Shown here piece after piece: positions 45,328 to 53,784 of a stretch of DNA of 64,000 bases. The DNA lies in assembly GCA_028280845.1 (NCBI GenBank), contig JANQKZ010000020.1, forward strand, positions 1-64,000, given 5' to 3'. Each line of letters starts with the position of its first letter. Position 1 is the first letter of the stretch. Source of the DNA: Opitutales bacterium (GTDB lineage: Bacteria; Verrucomicrobiota; Verrucomicrobiia; Opitutales; JABSRG01). The translations under genes were made by a program, and so were the position numbers. The notes below the pieces were generated by a model. The model made no database searches, was not told where the DNA came from, and worked only from the letters and a program-made list of their open reading frames with translations.

Positions 45328-46746
45328 ATGTCTGATATACCCCCAATTAATCGCCGAAATTTCATAAAGAAATCCGCCATCGGGGCTGGAATGCTGTCCA
45401 CCCTCCCGTCCATTTCCAAAGCCACTCCCTACGGCGGGGCCTCCGCTAATGGAAAGCTCAACGTCGCCATTGTCGGAGTTGGAGGAAAAGGTCGCGGCCC
45501 CACAGTGGAGACCAGCCAGAACCACAACATTGTGGCGCTCTGTGATGTGAACTTCCCGGGCGTCGATGCCGCGCGAAAATCAGAACACTGGCAGGCTGCC
45601 GATTTTGATGCCGCCCTCACGAAGGTCGAAAATAAGGGAGCCAAGCGCTACACCGACTACCGGGTCATGTTCGAAGAGATGGCCGACAAAATCGATGCTG
45701 TCATTATCTCCACCCCGGACCATATGCACTACCCCATCGCATTGTCCGCCTTGAATCTCGGTATCCATGTATATTGTGAAAAACCCTTAACTCACAAAGT
45801 AGCCGAGGCCCGTCACCTGGCGAAGGTCGCCAAGAAAAAAGGATTAGTGACTCAAATGGGGAACCAGGGCCACTCCATGGAAGGTACTCGTCTGGTCTAC
45901 GAGTGGGTCAATGCGGGGGTCATCGGCGAGATTAAAGAAGTCCATTCATGGACCGACCGCCCCGCCATCTTCTGGCAACAGGGCTTGGAGAAACCCGATC
46001 ACTCCGAAATGATCCCCGTAAAACCCGATGGATTCGAATGGGATCTCTGGCTTGGCGTCGCGGATAAGCGCCCCTACGATCCAGCCTATGCCCCCTTCAG
46101 ATGGCGCGCCTATCTCGACTTCGGTTGCGGGGCCCTCGGGGATATGGCCTGCCACATCATGGACTCTTCATTCTGGGCTCTTGGCCTGGAATCCCCCACG
46201 TCCATTTCGGCAGCCTGTACCAACCTGACCGGTTACACCTATCCCGTCAGCTCAGTGGTCACCTTCCAATTCCCTGCCCGCGGCAAAATGCCCCCGGTCA
46301 CCTTTAAATGGTACGACGGCGATATGCGTCCCTCCATCCCCAACTTCCTCAAGCGTGAGAACCCCCTGACCGGGCAATATCATTCCAACGGCACTATGAT
46401 CGTGGGTGAAGATGCCATTATCCTGACCGATACCTACAGCAAGGGAGCTCGTATATTCCCCTATGCCAAATTCCAGGAGCTGCGCTCCGATCTCCCCGGA
46501 AAGAGCTTGCGTCGTATCAAGGGATCCCACCTCAATGAGTTCTACTCGGCCATCCTCGAAGGACGGAAGGCCAGCAGTGACTTCGAATATGCGGCCCCCT
46601 TCACCGAAACAATCCTTCTGGGAACCATTGCCCAACAAACCCAACGGGACCTGACCTTCGATGGGAAAGCCGGCAAATTCATCAATGACGACGAAGCCAA
46701 TAAGCTACTCACCAAGGATTACCCCGACGGCTGGATTCTTTCATAA
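45328..46746 (+). CDS. Tat-exported Gfo/Idh/MocA oxidoreductase
   Basis: The 472-residue protein has a Tat signal (NRRNFIKKSAIGAGMLSTLP). The Rossmann domain shows LNVAIVGVGGKGRGP, CDVNFPG, IISTPDHMHY and the canonical catalytic YCEKPLTHKVAEAR. The C-terminal domain has LWLGVADKRPYDP and GCGALGDMACHIMDS. The length and the WYDGDMRP segment place it in the large subfamily common in Planctomycetes and Verrucomicrobia. A REP-like hairpin and an intrinsic terminator follow the stop codon. The substrate is unknown; sugars are expected. Confidence 0.9.
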   Translation: MSDIPPINRRNFIKKSAIGAGMLSTLPSISKATPYGGASANGKLNVAIVGVGGKGRGPTVETSQNHNIVALCDVNFPGVDAARKSEHWQAADFDAALTKVENKGAKRYTDYRVMFEEMADKIDAVIISTPDHMHYPIALSALNLGIHVYCEKPLTHKVAEARHLAKVAKKKGLVTQMGNQGHSMEGTRLVYEWVNAGVIGEIKEVHSWTDRPAIFWQQGLEKPDHSEMIPVKPDGFEWDLWLGVADKRPYDPAYAPFRWRAYLDFGCGALGDMACHIMDSSFWALGLESPTSISAACTNLTGYTYPVSSVVTFQFPARGKMPPVTFKWYDGDMRPSIPNFLKRENPLTGQYHSNGTMIVGEDAIILTDTYSKGARIFPYAKFQELRSDLPGKSLRRIKGSHLNEFYSAILEGRKASSDFEYAAPFTETILLGTIAQQTQRDLTFDGKAGKFINDDEANKLLTKDYPDGWILS

Positions 46747-46764
46747 TTTACTGAAGCTTCCGTA

Positions 46765-46786
46765 GGGACGGCGTTCAGGCCGGCCC
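46765..46786. repeat. REP-like hairpin
   Basis: GGGACGGC (46765-46772) pairs with GCCGGCCC (46779-46786) in seven of eight positions around a 6-base loop, 19 bases after the oxidoreductase stop. It resembles the GC-rich palindromes near 39650 and 40096. Confidence 0.45.
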
Positions 46787-46796
46787 CAAACCTTTC

Positions 46797-46826
46797 AAAA
46801 GGCGGCCCTTCATGGGTCGCCTTTTT
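46797..46826 (+). terminator. Intrinsic terminator of the oxidoreductase gene
   Basis: AAAAGGCGGCCC and GGGTCGCCTTTT form a 12-bp stem with one G-T pair and a 5-base loop (TTCAT), ending in five T. Because the stem opens with AAAA it could also stop transcription of polB arriving on the minus strand. Confidence 0.8.
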
Positions 46827-46903
46827 CATTTCCAAGTGTGAGTTATCAGTAAATTATTGGATTTCGCCAACGCAAGGCCCATTACTTGCAGGGTGGCTAT
46901 GAT

Positions 46904-49129
46904 TCAGGCCTTCAATCGAAAGCTCTCCGGATCATCCTCGGGCTGAGGTAAAAATTCTCCGTAGCGCTTCAACCAGTCCTTCAGTTTCCTGATGTAGTAT
47001 TTCGGATCGTAGGGAGCGCTTTCAGGATCAAAGGCATCCAGGGCGTTGGCCCGCTGCCAATCGCTGGTCTGCCCCTTTTCCTTTGGTAGAATGTAGAACG
47101 AAACCTGGTCTCCCATCTTAACCGGCTTATCCATTTTTAAAGCGACCTCCAGCGACGCTCGCCGTGGCTTTCCTCCACTGTCAATTTTTTTGCGGTATGC
47201 TTCCGGGTGCATGCTCAAATACTCTGACTTGGCCAGCTGCCCCACCGGCATCTCGCCGGATTGAATCAGCCCCTCCATACGCTCCATGAGATCAGTTGGA
47301 TTTTCCGGGTCTACGCCAAGGAGATACCGGATCAATTGATCGCTTAAGGACTTGAGGAACGGTTCGGTTCCACGGTTGCGCAAGGCCGAACCCCGGATCG
47401 TGATTTTCTCTCCATCGTAGAGCGCATAGTTTTTCGCCTTATAACAGAACATGGAGTTGTAGCGGCCGTCGTACTCAAGATCGATTCCATCAGGCAGGAG
47501 AGGGTTCACTGTTTCCAGGAGCATCGCTGGGTGGTCCCAGTCCTTGGCAGAGCTGACATAGATCCCGTCGGTATCCGCCTCCAGCACTGTGCCTCCGGAT
47601 TCCTGAAACCCCTCGATCAAAGAAACCAGCAGGTCCCGGCCACGCTGGGTAACCTCCCCAGCCAATTCACTATCCCCAAATCGGGCTCCACCAAATCCAA
47701 GGTACCCGTAAAACGAATTGATCAATATTTTGAAGCTGGCCTGCCGGGCCTGGTACTCCTGGCGCAATTCCTCCGTCTGCGCGCTCTTTGCCAGTTCTTT
47801 ATACCGCAGGCGCTCCTCCCGGAGTTCTTTCAACATAGGGATAAAAACCCCGAGAGAGTCCGATCCCGGATTTCGGCCAATCAACATAAGTAGGCTGGGA
47901 TAGAGGGACGCCACGTCAAAGTGAAGCACATGGGTAAACACACCCACTTCAAAACTTTTTGTATACCCACCAGCAAAGGTCCTCACCTCCGGCATGGCAG
48001 GCAGGCTATAACCCGAATGGTAGTATCTATCGAGGAACAGCATATCAACCTTGTTCGCCGTTCCTCTCAGACAAATTTCCTGCAAAGTCATCGGGAAGCT
48101 TCGGGCCTGTGCGACGTAGGTCGGTAGCAGCACTTCCGCCACCCCCTTGGTTTCTCGCAAATCATCCCTTAAGTAGGATCGAAAGACCTCCCGATCCGAG
48201 TCAAATACATGCTGGATCTGCCCCCCCTCTAAATAAGTACGGTCCTCTCCTGTCTCAGGAGTTACTCCGAGATACCGAGCCACTTCCTTCAAGCCATAGC
48301 TGGGCAGGTCGCGCGTGGAGACATCAAACACCTGGATCATGAGGTAGGTATCAAAGATGGTCCTTCCCGGAATATCGCAACGGATAAAGTCCACTTGCCG
48401 CTCCGCGATCCGAATCCGGCTTGCCCGGGTGGATGCCTTTTGACCAAAGCGGCCCCATTCCGGAGCCACTTTGTAGCGTCGACACCGTTTGTAGATGAAA
48501 TTCAGATCGAAATTAAATAGATTGTGCCCCTCAATGACATCCGGATCCCAGACCAGCAGCTGCTCTCCAAATTGTTTCAACAGGACCCGCTCCGCTGCGT
48601 CGGTCATCGCTTCGATCTCTAACAGGACCTCCTCGTCCCCACGCCGCATTCCAATGGCCAGGACACGATCCCCCGCCCGTGTGGGATCACTGAACCCTCC
48701 TTCTACCTCACAGCTGGTTTCAATATCCACCTGCACCCGCACGACCTGCTGAAAGGGCTGGTCCCCAAAAAGTCGGAGCTTCCAGTCCATTAAGGCCTGG
48801 TTTTCCAGAATCCGGATATATTCCACATCCAGAGCTAAGCTCCGATCCCGGATCAAGCCCCAATAGGCCTCCACATCCTCAAAATGCACCAGGTGGTCCA
48901 ACGGGCCCTCCCCCCTCAGCCGCTCTACCGATACGGTGTCCTCTCCTAAATGATCCGGTACCCCAGACGTCCAGGCAAAGGGCCGAAACGCTGCCACGGC
49001 CTCCCGCACTCCGCCATCTTCCGTCCGGATACATCCATGGACCTCTGCCCCCGGACTCACCCAGAGCCCACACAAAGCTTCACCTGTTTCCAATTCAAAT
49101 GCCACCCCTCCACCATGCACCCCATCCAC
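46904..49129 (-). CDS. polB: Family B DNA polymerase (Pol II-like)
   Basis: The product has about 741 residues. The proofreading exonuclease domain has ExoI DIETSC, ExoII GHNLFNFDLNF and ExoIII SYGLKEVARYLG. The polymerase has motif A HFDVASLYPSLL, motif B KILINSFYGYLG and motif C ADTDGIYVSS. All acidic catalytic residues are present, so it should be active. Bacterial family B enzymes act in repair and translesion restart. The frame opens at GTG 49129, but GTG 49120 has a GGAG at 8-base spacing and may be the true start. A 38-bp perfect palindrome lies 19 bases upstream, which suggests tight repression and perhaps damage induction. It converges with the preceding oxidoreductase gene. Confidence 0.92.
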   Translation of the reverse strand: MDGVHGGGVAFELETGEALCGLWVSPGAEVHGCIRTEDGGVREAVAAFRPFAWTSGVPDHLGEDTVSVERLRGEGPLDHLVHFEDVEAYWGLIRDRSLALDVEYIRILENQALMDWKLRLFGDQPFQQVVRVQVDIETSCEVEGGFSDPTRAGDRVLAIGMRRGDEEVLLEIEAMTDAAERVLLKQFGEQLLVWDPDVIEGHNLFNFDLNFIYKRCRRYKVAPEWGRFGQKASTRASRIRIAERQVDFIRCDIPGRTIFDTYLMIQVFDVSTRDLPSYGLKEVARYLGVTPETGEDRTYLEGGQIQHVFDSDREVFRSYLRDDLRETKGVAEVLLPTYVAQARSFPMTLQEICLRGTANKVDMLFLDRYYHSGYSLPAMPEVRTFAGGYTKSFEVGVFTHVLHFDVASLYPSLLMLIGRNPGSDSLGVFIPMLKELREERLRYKELAKSAQTEELRQEYQARQASFKILINSFYGYLGFGGARFGDSELAGEVTQRGRDLLVSLIEGFQESGGTVLEADTDGIYVSSAKDWDHPAMLLETVNPLLPDGIDLEYDGRYNSMFCYKAKNYALYDGEKITIRGSALRNRGTEPFLKSLSDQLIRYLLGVDPENPTDLMERMEGLIQSGEMPVGQLAKSEYLSMHPEAYRKKIDSGGKPRRASLEVALKMDKPVKMGDQVSFYILPKEKGQTSDWQRANALDAFDPESAPYDPKYYIRKLKDWLKRYGEFLPQPEDDPESFRLKA

Positions 49130-49148
49130 TCCAGAGCAACCGCTTTAA

Positions 49149-49186
49149 GTGTCAATACACAGTGTATATACACTGTGTATTGACAC
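49149..49186. promoter_or_regulatory. 38-bp perfect palindrome upstream of polB
   Basis: Bases 49149-49167 (GTGTCAATACACAGTGTAT) are the exact reverse complement of 49168-49186. The palindrome holds two TACACWGTGTA cores 13 bases apart and an outward TTGACA at each end. It lies 19 bases from the polB start and 64 bases from the divergent ORF at 49251, so it could control both. It shares its outer arm with the palindrome at 52819. Confidence 0.75.
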
Positions 49187-49250
49187 CCGCCTTTCCCGGA
49201 CAGCCCGTCATCTGCTCCAAATTTAGGCTACAGCAGTCAAAAGCTGACTT

Positions 49251-49699
49251 ATGAATAAGTTCTCCGGATCACTCCCCTCTAGATTGTTCTCGCCGGCCCC
49301 TGTTGTGGAATCACCGCTTACTCCCGAATCCAGGCTCTTCTATCGGCAAATTTCATGGATGACTTTCCTTTCGGGCCTCATCCTCCAGCGACTAGTTAGT
49401 TGGCCGGGCCTTTTTGACCAGAGTGCCCTACCCGCCTTGGCGGGAATGAGCAATTTCGTCTACGTGGCCTTGATCGTGGACCTGAAGGGGATCGGGTTGA
49501 TAATGGCTGCCATGGCGGGGAGCGCACGCTTTTTGGGCTGTTAGGGCTTACTTTGACCTATCCGGTCGGCTTACCTGCGGTTTTCGGGATACATGCCATC
49601 TCTGGAAGCCAGCTGATCGCTCAATTCCCGGAAGACAGCACTTCCCTATCCCTGCTTTGGCCTGGATGGGCTGTTTCGCAGCTGCGGGATGGTCCCTGA
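49251..49699 (+). pseudogene. Frameshifted small membrane protein gene
   Basis: The first frame (49251-49544) encodes 97 residues with a hydrophobic segment near residues 70-92 (FVYVALIVDLKGIGLIMAAM). It stops at TAG 49542-49544, just where another frame continues as LLGLTLTYPVGLPAVFGIHA and runs to TGA 49697-49699. One indel near 49515-49535 would join them into a protein of about 148 residues. No family is recognised. It faces polB across the 38-bp palindrome and converges with putA. It is either a decayed gene or a base-calling error. Confidence 0.4.
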
Positions 49700-49710
49700 T
49701 TTGAAGTAAG

Positions 49711-52710
49711 CTATTCTTCTTCCATGGGAGCGAAGCCCTGACGCATCGTATTTTCTGACAAGGCACGAGGGATAACGAACTGGTGCAAATAATCGGGTCC
49801 ACCGGCTTTACTCCCGATACCCGACATAGCGGCACCCCCAAATGGCTGGCGGTTAACCTGGGCTCCAGTGCACCCACGGTTTAAATAAAGATTCCCGACT
49901 CGAAATTCCCGTGCCGCCTGTCGGAGGTGGCTGGGACTCCGGCTGAATACCGCCCCGGTGAGGGCATATTCAGTATCCATCGCCTTTTCCATGGCGTCGT
50001 CAAAACTGTCCACTACCATCACGGCCAAAATCGGTCCAAAGAACTCCTCCCGGAAGAGCAAATCTCCTTCAGGAACCTCGGCAAAAATAGTGGGCGGGAC
50101 AAAGAAACCCGTGTCGGCTATCTCACTCAGAGGAGCCTCAAACGTAAACCCTACGCGCTCTGTGGCCTTGGCGATGACATCCAGTTGTCGCTTCCAGGCA
50201 ATCTCATCAATGACGGGCCCTACCCCATGCTTTGCATGAGTGGCTGGACCGACTTGCAGGCTTTTCATTCCATCGACCAATCGGTCCATGAGACGTTCAT
50301 AAGCGGGCCGCACCACGATTAGCCGGGAACAGGCGCTACACTTTTGACCGGCAAATCCGTAGGCTGACTGGAGAATGCCCTTCACAGCCTGGTCCAGATC
50401 CGCATCTGCATCCACCACGATGGCATTCTTTCCGCCCATCTCCGCAATGACCTTTTTAATGTGACGCTGTCCCGGGCTGACGACTGCGGCACGTCGAACG
50501 ATATCCAGACCCACAGCCTTGGATCCCGTGAAGGCAATGGTAGCCACATCGGGGTGTTCAACCATGCGCTTGCCCAGGGTTTCGCCCTGGCCCGGAAGAA
50601 AGGAAACCACATCTTGAGGAATACCCGAATCGAGCAAAGCCTGGAAAAAGAGAAAAGCGGTCCAGGAGGATTGCTCGGCAGGTTTCAGCACGGCACAATT
50701 GCCCGACACCAACGCAGCCGTCATCATCCCACAGGGAATGGCTACGGGGAAATTCCAGGGTCCGATGATCCCCGCTACACCCCGCCCCTCATAGAAGAGG
50801 AGGTTCTCTTCACCATCAAAGTCAGTCTGGGGATGCACCTGCATCAACTCGATTGCGTGCTTGCCATAGTAGTTGAGGAAATCGATGGCTTCGGCGATAT
50901 CGGCATCGGCATCCAACCACGGTTTTCCTGTCTCCAGAATAACCGCTGCAGTAAATTGCGCCCGCTGTTCTTCCAGTCGATCCGCTGTCTTGAAGAGAAA
51001 CTCAGCTCGTTCTTCGACTGAGCGATCGCGCCAGGAAGGAAAGGCCATGGCGGCTCGTGCAATCGCCTGATCAACGTGGTCGACACTCGCGTAATGCACT
51101 TCGGTCAATCTCTGATTGCGATTCTCTGGAGTATGCATGGGAACCACCTCGATTCCCTTTTGCCGCTCTCCATTCACGATCGGGTATACCTCAATCCGCC
51201 GATGGGAAACCGTTGTAATCCATTGGTCCAGGGCTCGCTGAACAGCCTCGCGGTTGCTGGCCAGAGAAAAGTCCCACAGCGCGGAGTTTCGAAACGCCTG
51301 CCTGCGGTCATACTGAAGATATTCACGGCCGGTATCTTCCCGCTTAACTGTTGGGGGGGCTAGCAACACTTCGACTTTTTCGTCCTCATGAAATCCCTGA
51401 CGGATAAACCCTTTGTTGCTTGTATTCTCCAGGAGCCGACGCACCAGGTAGCCCATACCCGGAATGAGCTCCCCGATAGGGGCATAATCCCGAACCAGGT
51501 AGCCCCGGTTGCTGAACGCCGCCTTAATCGGCTCAGCCATACCAAACAGAGCCTGAATTTCGTAGTCATTCTGGGTCAGTCCCTTCGATTCGGCATACTT
51601 GATCGCATAGCACAGAGACCGAATATTATGAGAACCGAACGCGGGAGTCACCCATTGGGCATGATCGATCAGGATGCGGGCGCATCGTTCGTAGGCCGCA
51701 TCGCTGGCCGCCTTTTCCTGCCAGACCGGAATAGGCCACTCGGCTGCCTTCGCATGTATCGTCTCCGTATCCCAATAGGCCCCCTTGACTAAACGAATGG
51801 TGAGCGGTCGGTCATGGGTCTTGAGGAAAGCCATCATATCTTGCAGGTCCTCCTCCGTCCGGCGCAGGTAGGTCTGGAAGACCATGCCGATCCGGTCATA
51901 GGCCTTAAAACGGGGATCGACCAATATGCGCTTCATCACTTCGATCGTGATTGAGGTCAACTTGGTGTCTTCCATATCTACATTGATGAAAGCCCCATTC
52001 AACATTGCCTGCTCCAGGATTTCTCCCAGGCGCTCACTCAGCTTCTGGACTGTATCCTCAAAACTGACCGCTTTGGACTGCGAGTATAGCGCACTGAGTT
52101 TCACCGACACATTGACCGGTGTAGCTTCCCCGGAATGCCCTTCGACCAGGGGCTTGGACTCACTCCATTTAGGGACCTCCCGGCAGAGCACATCGATTAA
52201 TTCCAGGTAACGCTTCAGGTAGATTTCAGATTCTTTTTCGCTCACCGTCGCTTCACCCAGCAGGTCCACGGTAAACGCCAATCGATCTTTCCGGATCCTC
52301 CGCAAAGGCTTCAGGGCCTTGGCCGGTGTCTCTCCCAGAATGAAACGCTCCGCCATACCGCCGATCTGGCTTTTCACCAGGGCACCGGCAGCTTTGGCTG
52401 GCAGCGAATTGGGATCCAAGTTTAATCCCCATTTCATTAGACCGGGGATACGATGAGCCACAGGCTTAAAATACTCCTGCACGTGGCCAATGATCTCAGC
52501 CGACGAGCGCAAGGAGGGGAGCACATCAACAAAGCGAAACAGACTGACGCGGAATTCGTCGTCTTCCATCGCCCAGTTGATCAACTTGCCGGTATAAAAC
52601 TCTGGATTGAATAAGGATACCGAGGCATTCTGGACATCTGAGAATACTTCCTTTCCCAGAGTCTGAATACCCGCCTCGATATCCGCTTCATGGTTTACTA
52701 AAACAGACAT
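49711..52710 (-). CDS. putA: Bifunctional proline dehydrogenase / P5C dehydrogenase
   Basis: The product has 999 residues. The N-terminal PRODH barrel (about residues 115-450) has TLRRTEEDLQD-like and IRLVKGAYWDTE segments that bind FAD and proline. The C-terminal aldehyde dehydrogenase (about 520-990) has IGPWNFPVAIP, FTGSKAVG, EMGGKNAIVVDADAD and the catalytic Cys at about 791 in GFAGQKCSAC. It converts proline through pyrroline-5-carboxylate to glutamate. The length fits the short PutA type without a ribbon-helix-helix domain, so it should not be self-regulating. Its ATG has no Shine-Dalgarno. A 31-bp palindrome lies about 110 bases upstream, between it and dapF. Confidence 0.93.
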   Translation of the reverse strand: MSVLVNHEADIEAGIQTLGKEVFSDVQNASVSLFNPEFYTGKLINWAMEDDEFRVSLFRFVDVLPSLRSSAEIIGHVQEYFKPVAHRIPGLMKWGLNLDPNSLPAKAAGALVKSQIGGMAERFILGETPAKALKPLRRIRKDRLAFTVDLLGEATVSEKESEIYLKRYLELIDVLCREVPKWSESKPLVEGHSGEATPVNVSVKLSALYSQSKAVSFEDTVQKLSERLGEILEQAMLNGAFINVDMEDTKLTSITIEVMKRILVDPRFKAYDRIGMVFQTYLRRTEEDLQDMMAFLKTHDRPLTIRLVKGAYWDTETIHAKAAEWPIPVWQEKAASDAAYERCARILIDHAQWVTPAFGSHNIRSLCYAIKYAESKGLTQNDYEIQALFGMAEPIKAAFSNRGYLVRDYAPIGELIPGMGYLVRRLLENTSNKGFIRQGFHEDEKVEVLLAPPTVKREDTGREYLQYDRRQAFRNSALWDFSLASNREAVQRALDQWITTVSHRRIEVYPIVNGERQKGIEVVPMHTPENRNQRLTEVHYASVDHVDQAIARAAMAFPSWRDRSVEERAEFLFKTADRLEEQRAQFTAAVILETGKPWLDADADIAEAIDFLNYYGKHAIELMQVHPQTDFDGEENLLFYEGRGVAGIIGPWNFPVAIPCGMMTAALVSGNCAVLKPAEQSSWTAFLFFQALLDSGIPQDVVSFLPGQGETLGKRMVEHPDVATIAFTGSKAVGLDIVRRAAVVSPGQRHIKKVIAEMGGKNAIVVDADADLDQAVKGILQSAYGFAGQKCSACSRLIVVRPAYERLMDRLVDGMKSLQVGPATHAKHGVGPVIDEIAWKRQLDVIAKATERVGFTFEAPLSEIADTGFFVPPTIFAEVPEGDLLFREEFFGPILAVMVVDSFDDAMEKAMDTEYALTGAVFSRSPSHLRQAAREFRVGNLYLNRGCTGAQVNRQPFGGAAMSGIGSKAGGPDYLHQFVIPRALSENTMRQGFAPMEEE

Positions 52711-52818
52711 AGGACAAAATGGGGTTAAAACGTAGGTTTAGTCATGTTTGTTGTTAATTCTACACTGCTCCCCCTGCTTTTCCAAATCCAAACGCGTCTC
52801 CCTCCTCATCGCCCCGCC

Positions 52819-52849
52819 GGCCGGTGTCAATACACTGTGTATTGACACC
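52819..52849. promoter_or_regulatory. 31-bp perfect palindrome between putA and dapF
   Basis: The 15-base arm CCGGTGTCAATACAC (52819-52833) is exactly mirrored after a single central T. The 25-base core contains TACACTGTGTA and shares its outer arms with the palindrome upstream of polB. It is placed between the divergent putA and dapF genes and could bind the same regulator. Confidence 0.7.
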
Positions 52850-52861
52850 GGGCATCGAGGA

Positions 52862-52876
52862 CCCCCGCGCGGGGGG
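52862..52876. other. GC hairpin upstream of dapF
   Basis: CCCCC and GGGGG pair around a GCGC loop between the palindrome and the dapF promoter. It could be an attenuator-like or protein-binding element. There is no T-run. Confidence 0.3.
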
Positions 52877-52905
52877 TTGCCAAGCTGGAGGAATCTCCTT
52901 TTATC
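52877..52905 (+). promoter_or_regulatory. Candidate dapF promoter, possibly leaderless
   Basis: TTGCCA (52877-52882) and TTTATC (52900-52905) are separated by exactly 17 bases. A start site about 7 bases after the -10 would coincide with the GTG start at 52912, predicting a leaderless mRNA. This is a match to the consensus only. Confidence 0.4.
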
Positions 52906-52911
52906 GGAATT

Positions 52912-53754
52912 GTGAAATTTTTCAAATACCATGCCTTAGGGAATGATTATCTCGTCCTGGATCCTGAATTCTGCGAGTCCGCCCCCTCCCCGGCCCATAT
53001 CGAACGGATTTGCCATCGCAACTTCGGTCTTGGGTCCGATGGGATTCTCTATGGGCCCCTTTCCCATGAGGACGCACAGTTCGGGCTTCGCATATTTAAT
53101 CCGGACGGCTCTGAGGCCGAAAAGAGCGGCAATGGTCTACGCATATTCAGCCGGTATTTGTTCGACATCGGTAAGGTAAAAGAAGCGGACCCATTCACCA
53201 TATGGACTCCAGGTGGCAGGGTGGAATCTACGATTCTCGAAGGTGGAAAGTCGGCCAAAGTTGAGATGGGAGCCGTATCTTTTGAGAGCGCCCTGATCCC
53301 CGTGGTGGGCGAACCCAGGGAAGTACTGAACGAAAGCATTGAGCTCGGAGGTAAGGTTTACCTCTATTGTGCTGCCACGATTGGAAACCCCCATGCGGTG
53401 TTCCCCATGGAATCGATTTCAGAATCGTTGGCCATGGAGATGGGTCCCCTGGCCGAGGTGCACGCTAACTTTCCCAACCGGACCAATGTCCAGTTACTCC
53501 AAGTCCTCAACCGCAATGAAATTGCCATCGAAATCTGGGAACGCGGAGCCGGCTACACCCTGGCCTCTGGAAGCTCCAGCTCCGCAGCCGCCGCTGTCGC
53601 TCACCGATTGGGAGCTGTGGACAATCAAATCACGGTGCATTGCCCCGGGGGCGATATCGAAATCGAAATCCGAAATGGCTATCAGATTCTGATGACTGGC
53701 GGAGTCACCCGGGTTGGAGAAATGATTCTGGATCCCGAGTGTTTGACCGATTGA
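52912..53754 (+). CDS. dapF: DapF-family protein lacking both catalytic cysteines
   Basis: The 280-residue product has the two-lobed diaminopimelate epimerase fold: YHALGNDYLVLD at the N-terminus, RNFGLGSDGILYG, the NPDGSEAEKSGNGLRIF loop, TIGNPHAVFP, and ERGAGYTLASGSSSSAAAA. In true DapF the two active-site bases are Cys residues in CGNG and in ETLACGTGAC. Here both codons encode Ser (AGC in SGNG, TCT in ASGS), and the Glu before TLA is Tyr. Epimerisation of LL-DAP by the usual two-thiol mechanism is therefore doubtful. It may act on another substrate, or be regulatory. The start is GTG, and the ligand-contact segments are otherwise well kept. Confidence 0.85.
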   Translation: MKFFKYHALGNDYLVLDPEFCESAPSPAHIERICHRNFGLGSDGILYGPLSHEDAQFGLRIFNPDGSEAEKSGNGLRIFSRYLFDIGKVKEADPFTIWTPGGRVESTILEGGKSAKVEMGAVSFESALIPVVGEPREVLNESIELGGKVYLYCAATIGNPHAVFPMESISESLAMEMGPLAEVHANFPNRTNVQLLQVLNRNEIAIEIWERGAGYTLASGSSSSAAAAVAHRLGAVDNQITVHCPGGDIEIEIRNGYQILMTGGVTRVGEMILDPECLTD

Positions 53755-53784
53755 ATGTCTATAAACCATTCGACCGGTAGTTCC

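Noticed and set aside
49149-49186. Palindrome upstream of polB as a classical LexA box
   Set aside because: It contains neither the Gram-negative CTG-N10-CAG nor the Gram-positive GAAC-N4-GTTC pattern. A damage-response role is possible but cannot be assigned from sequence.
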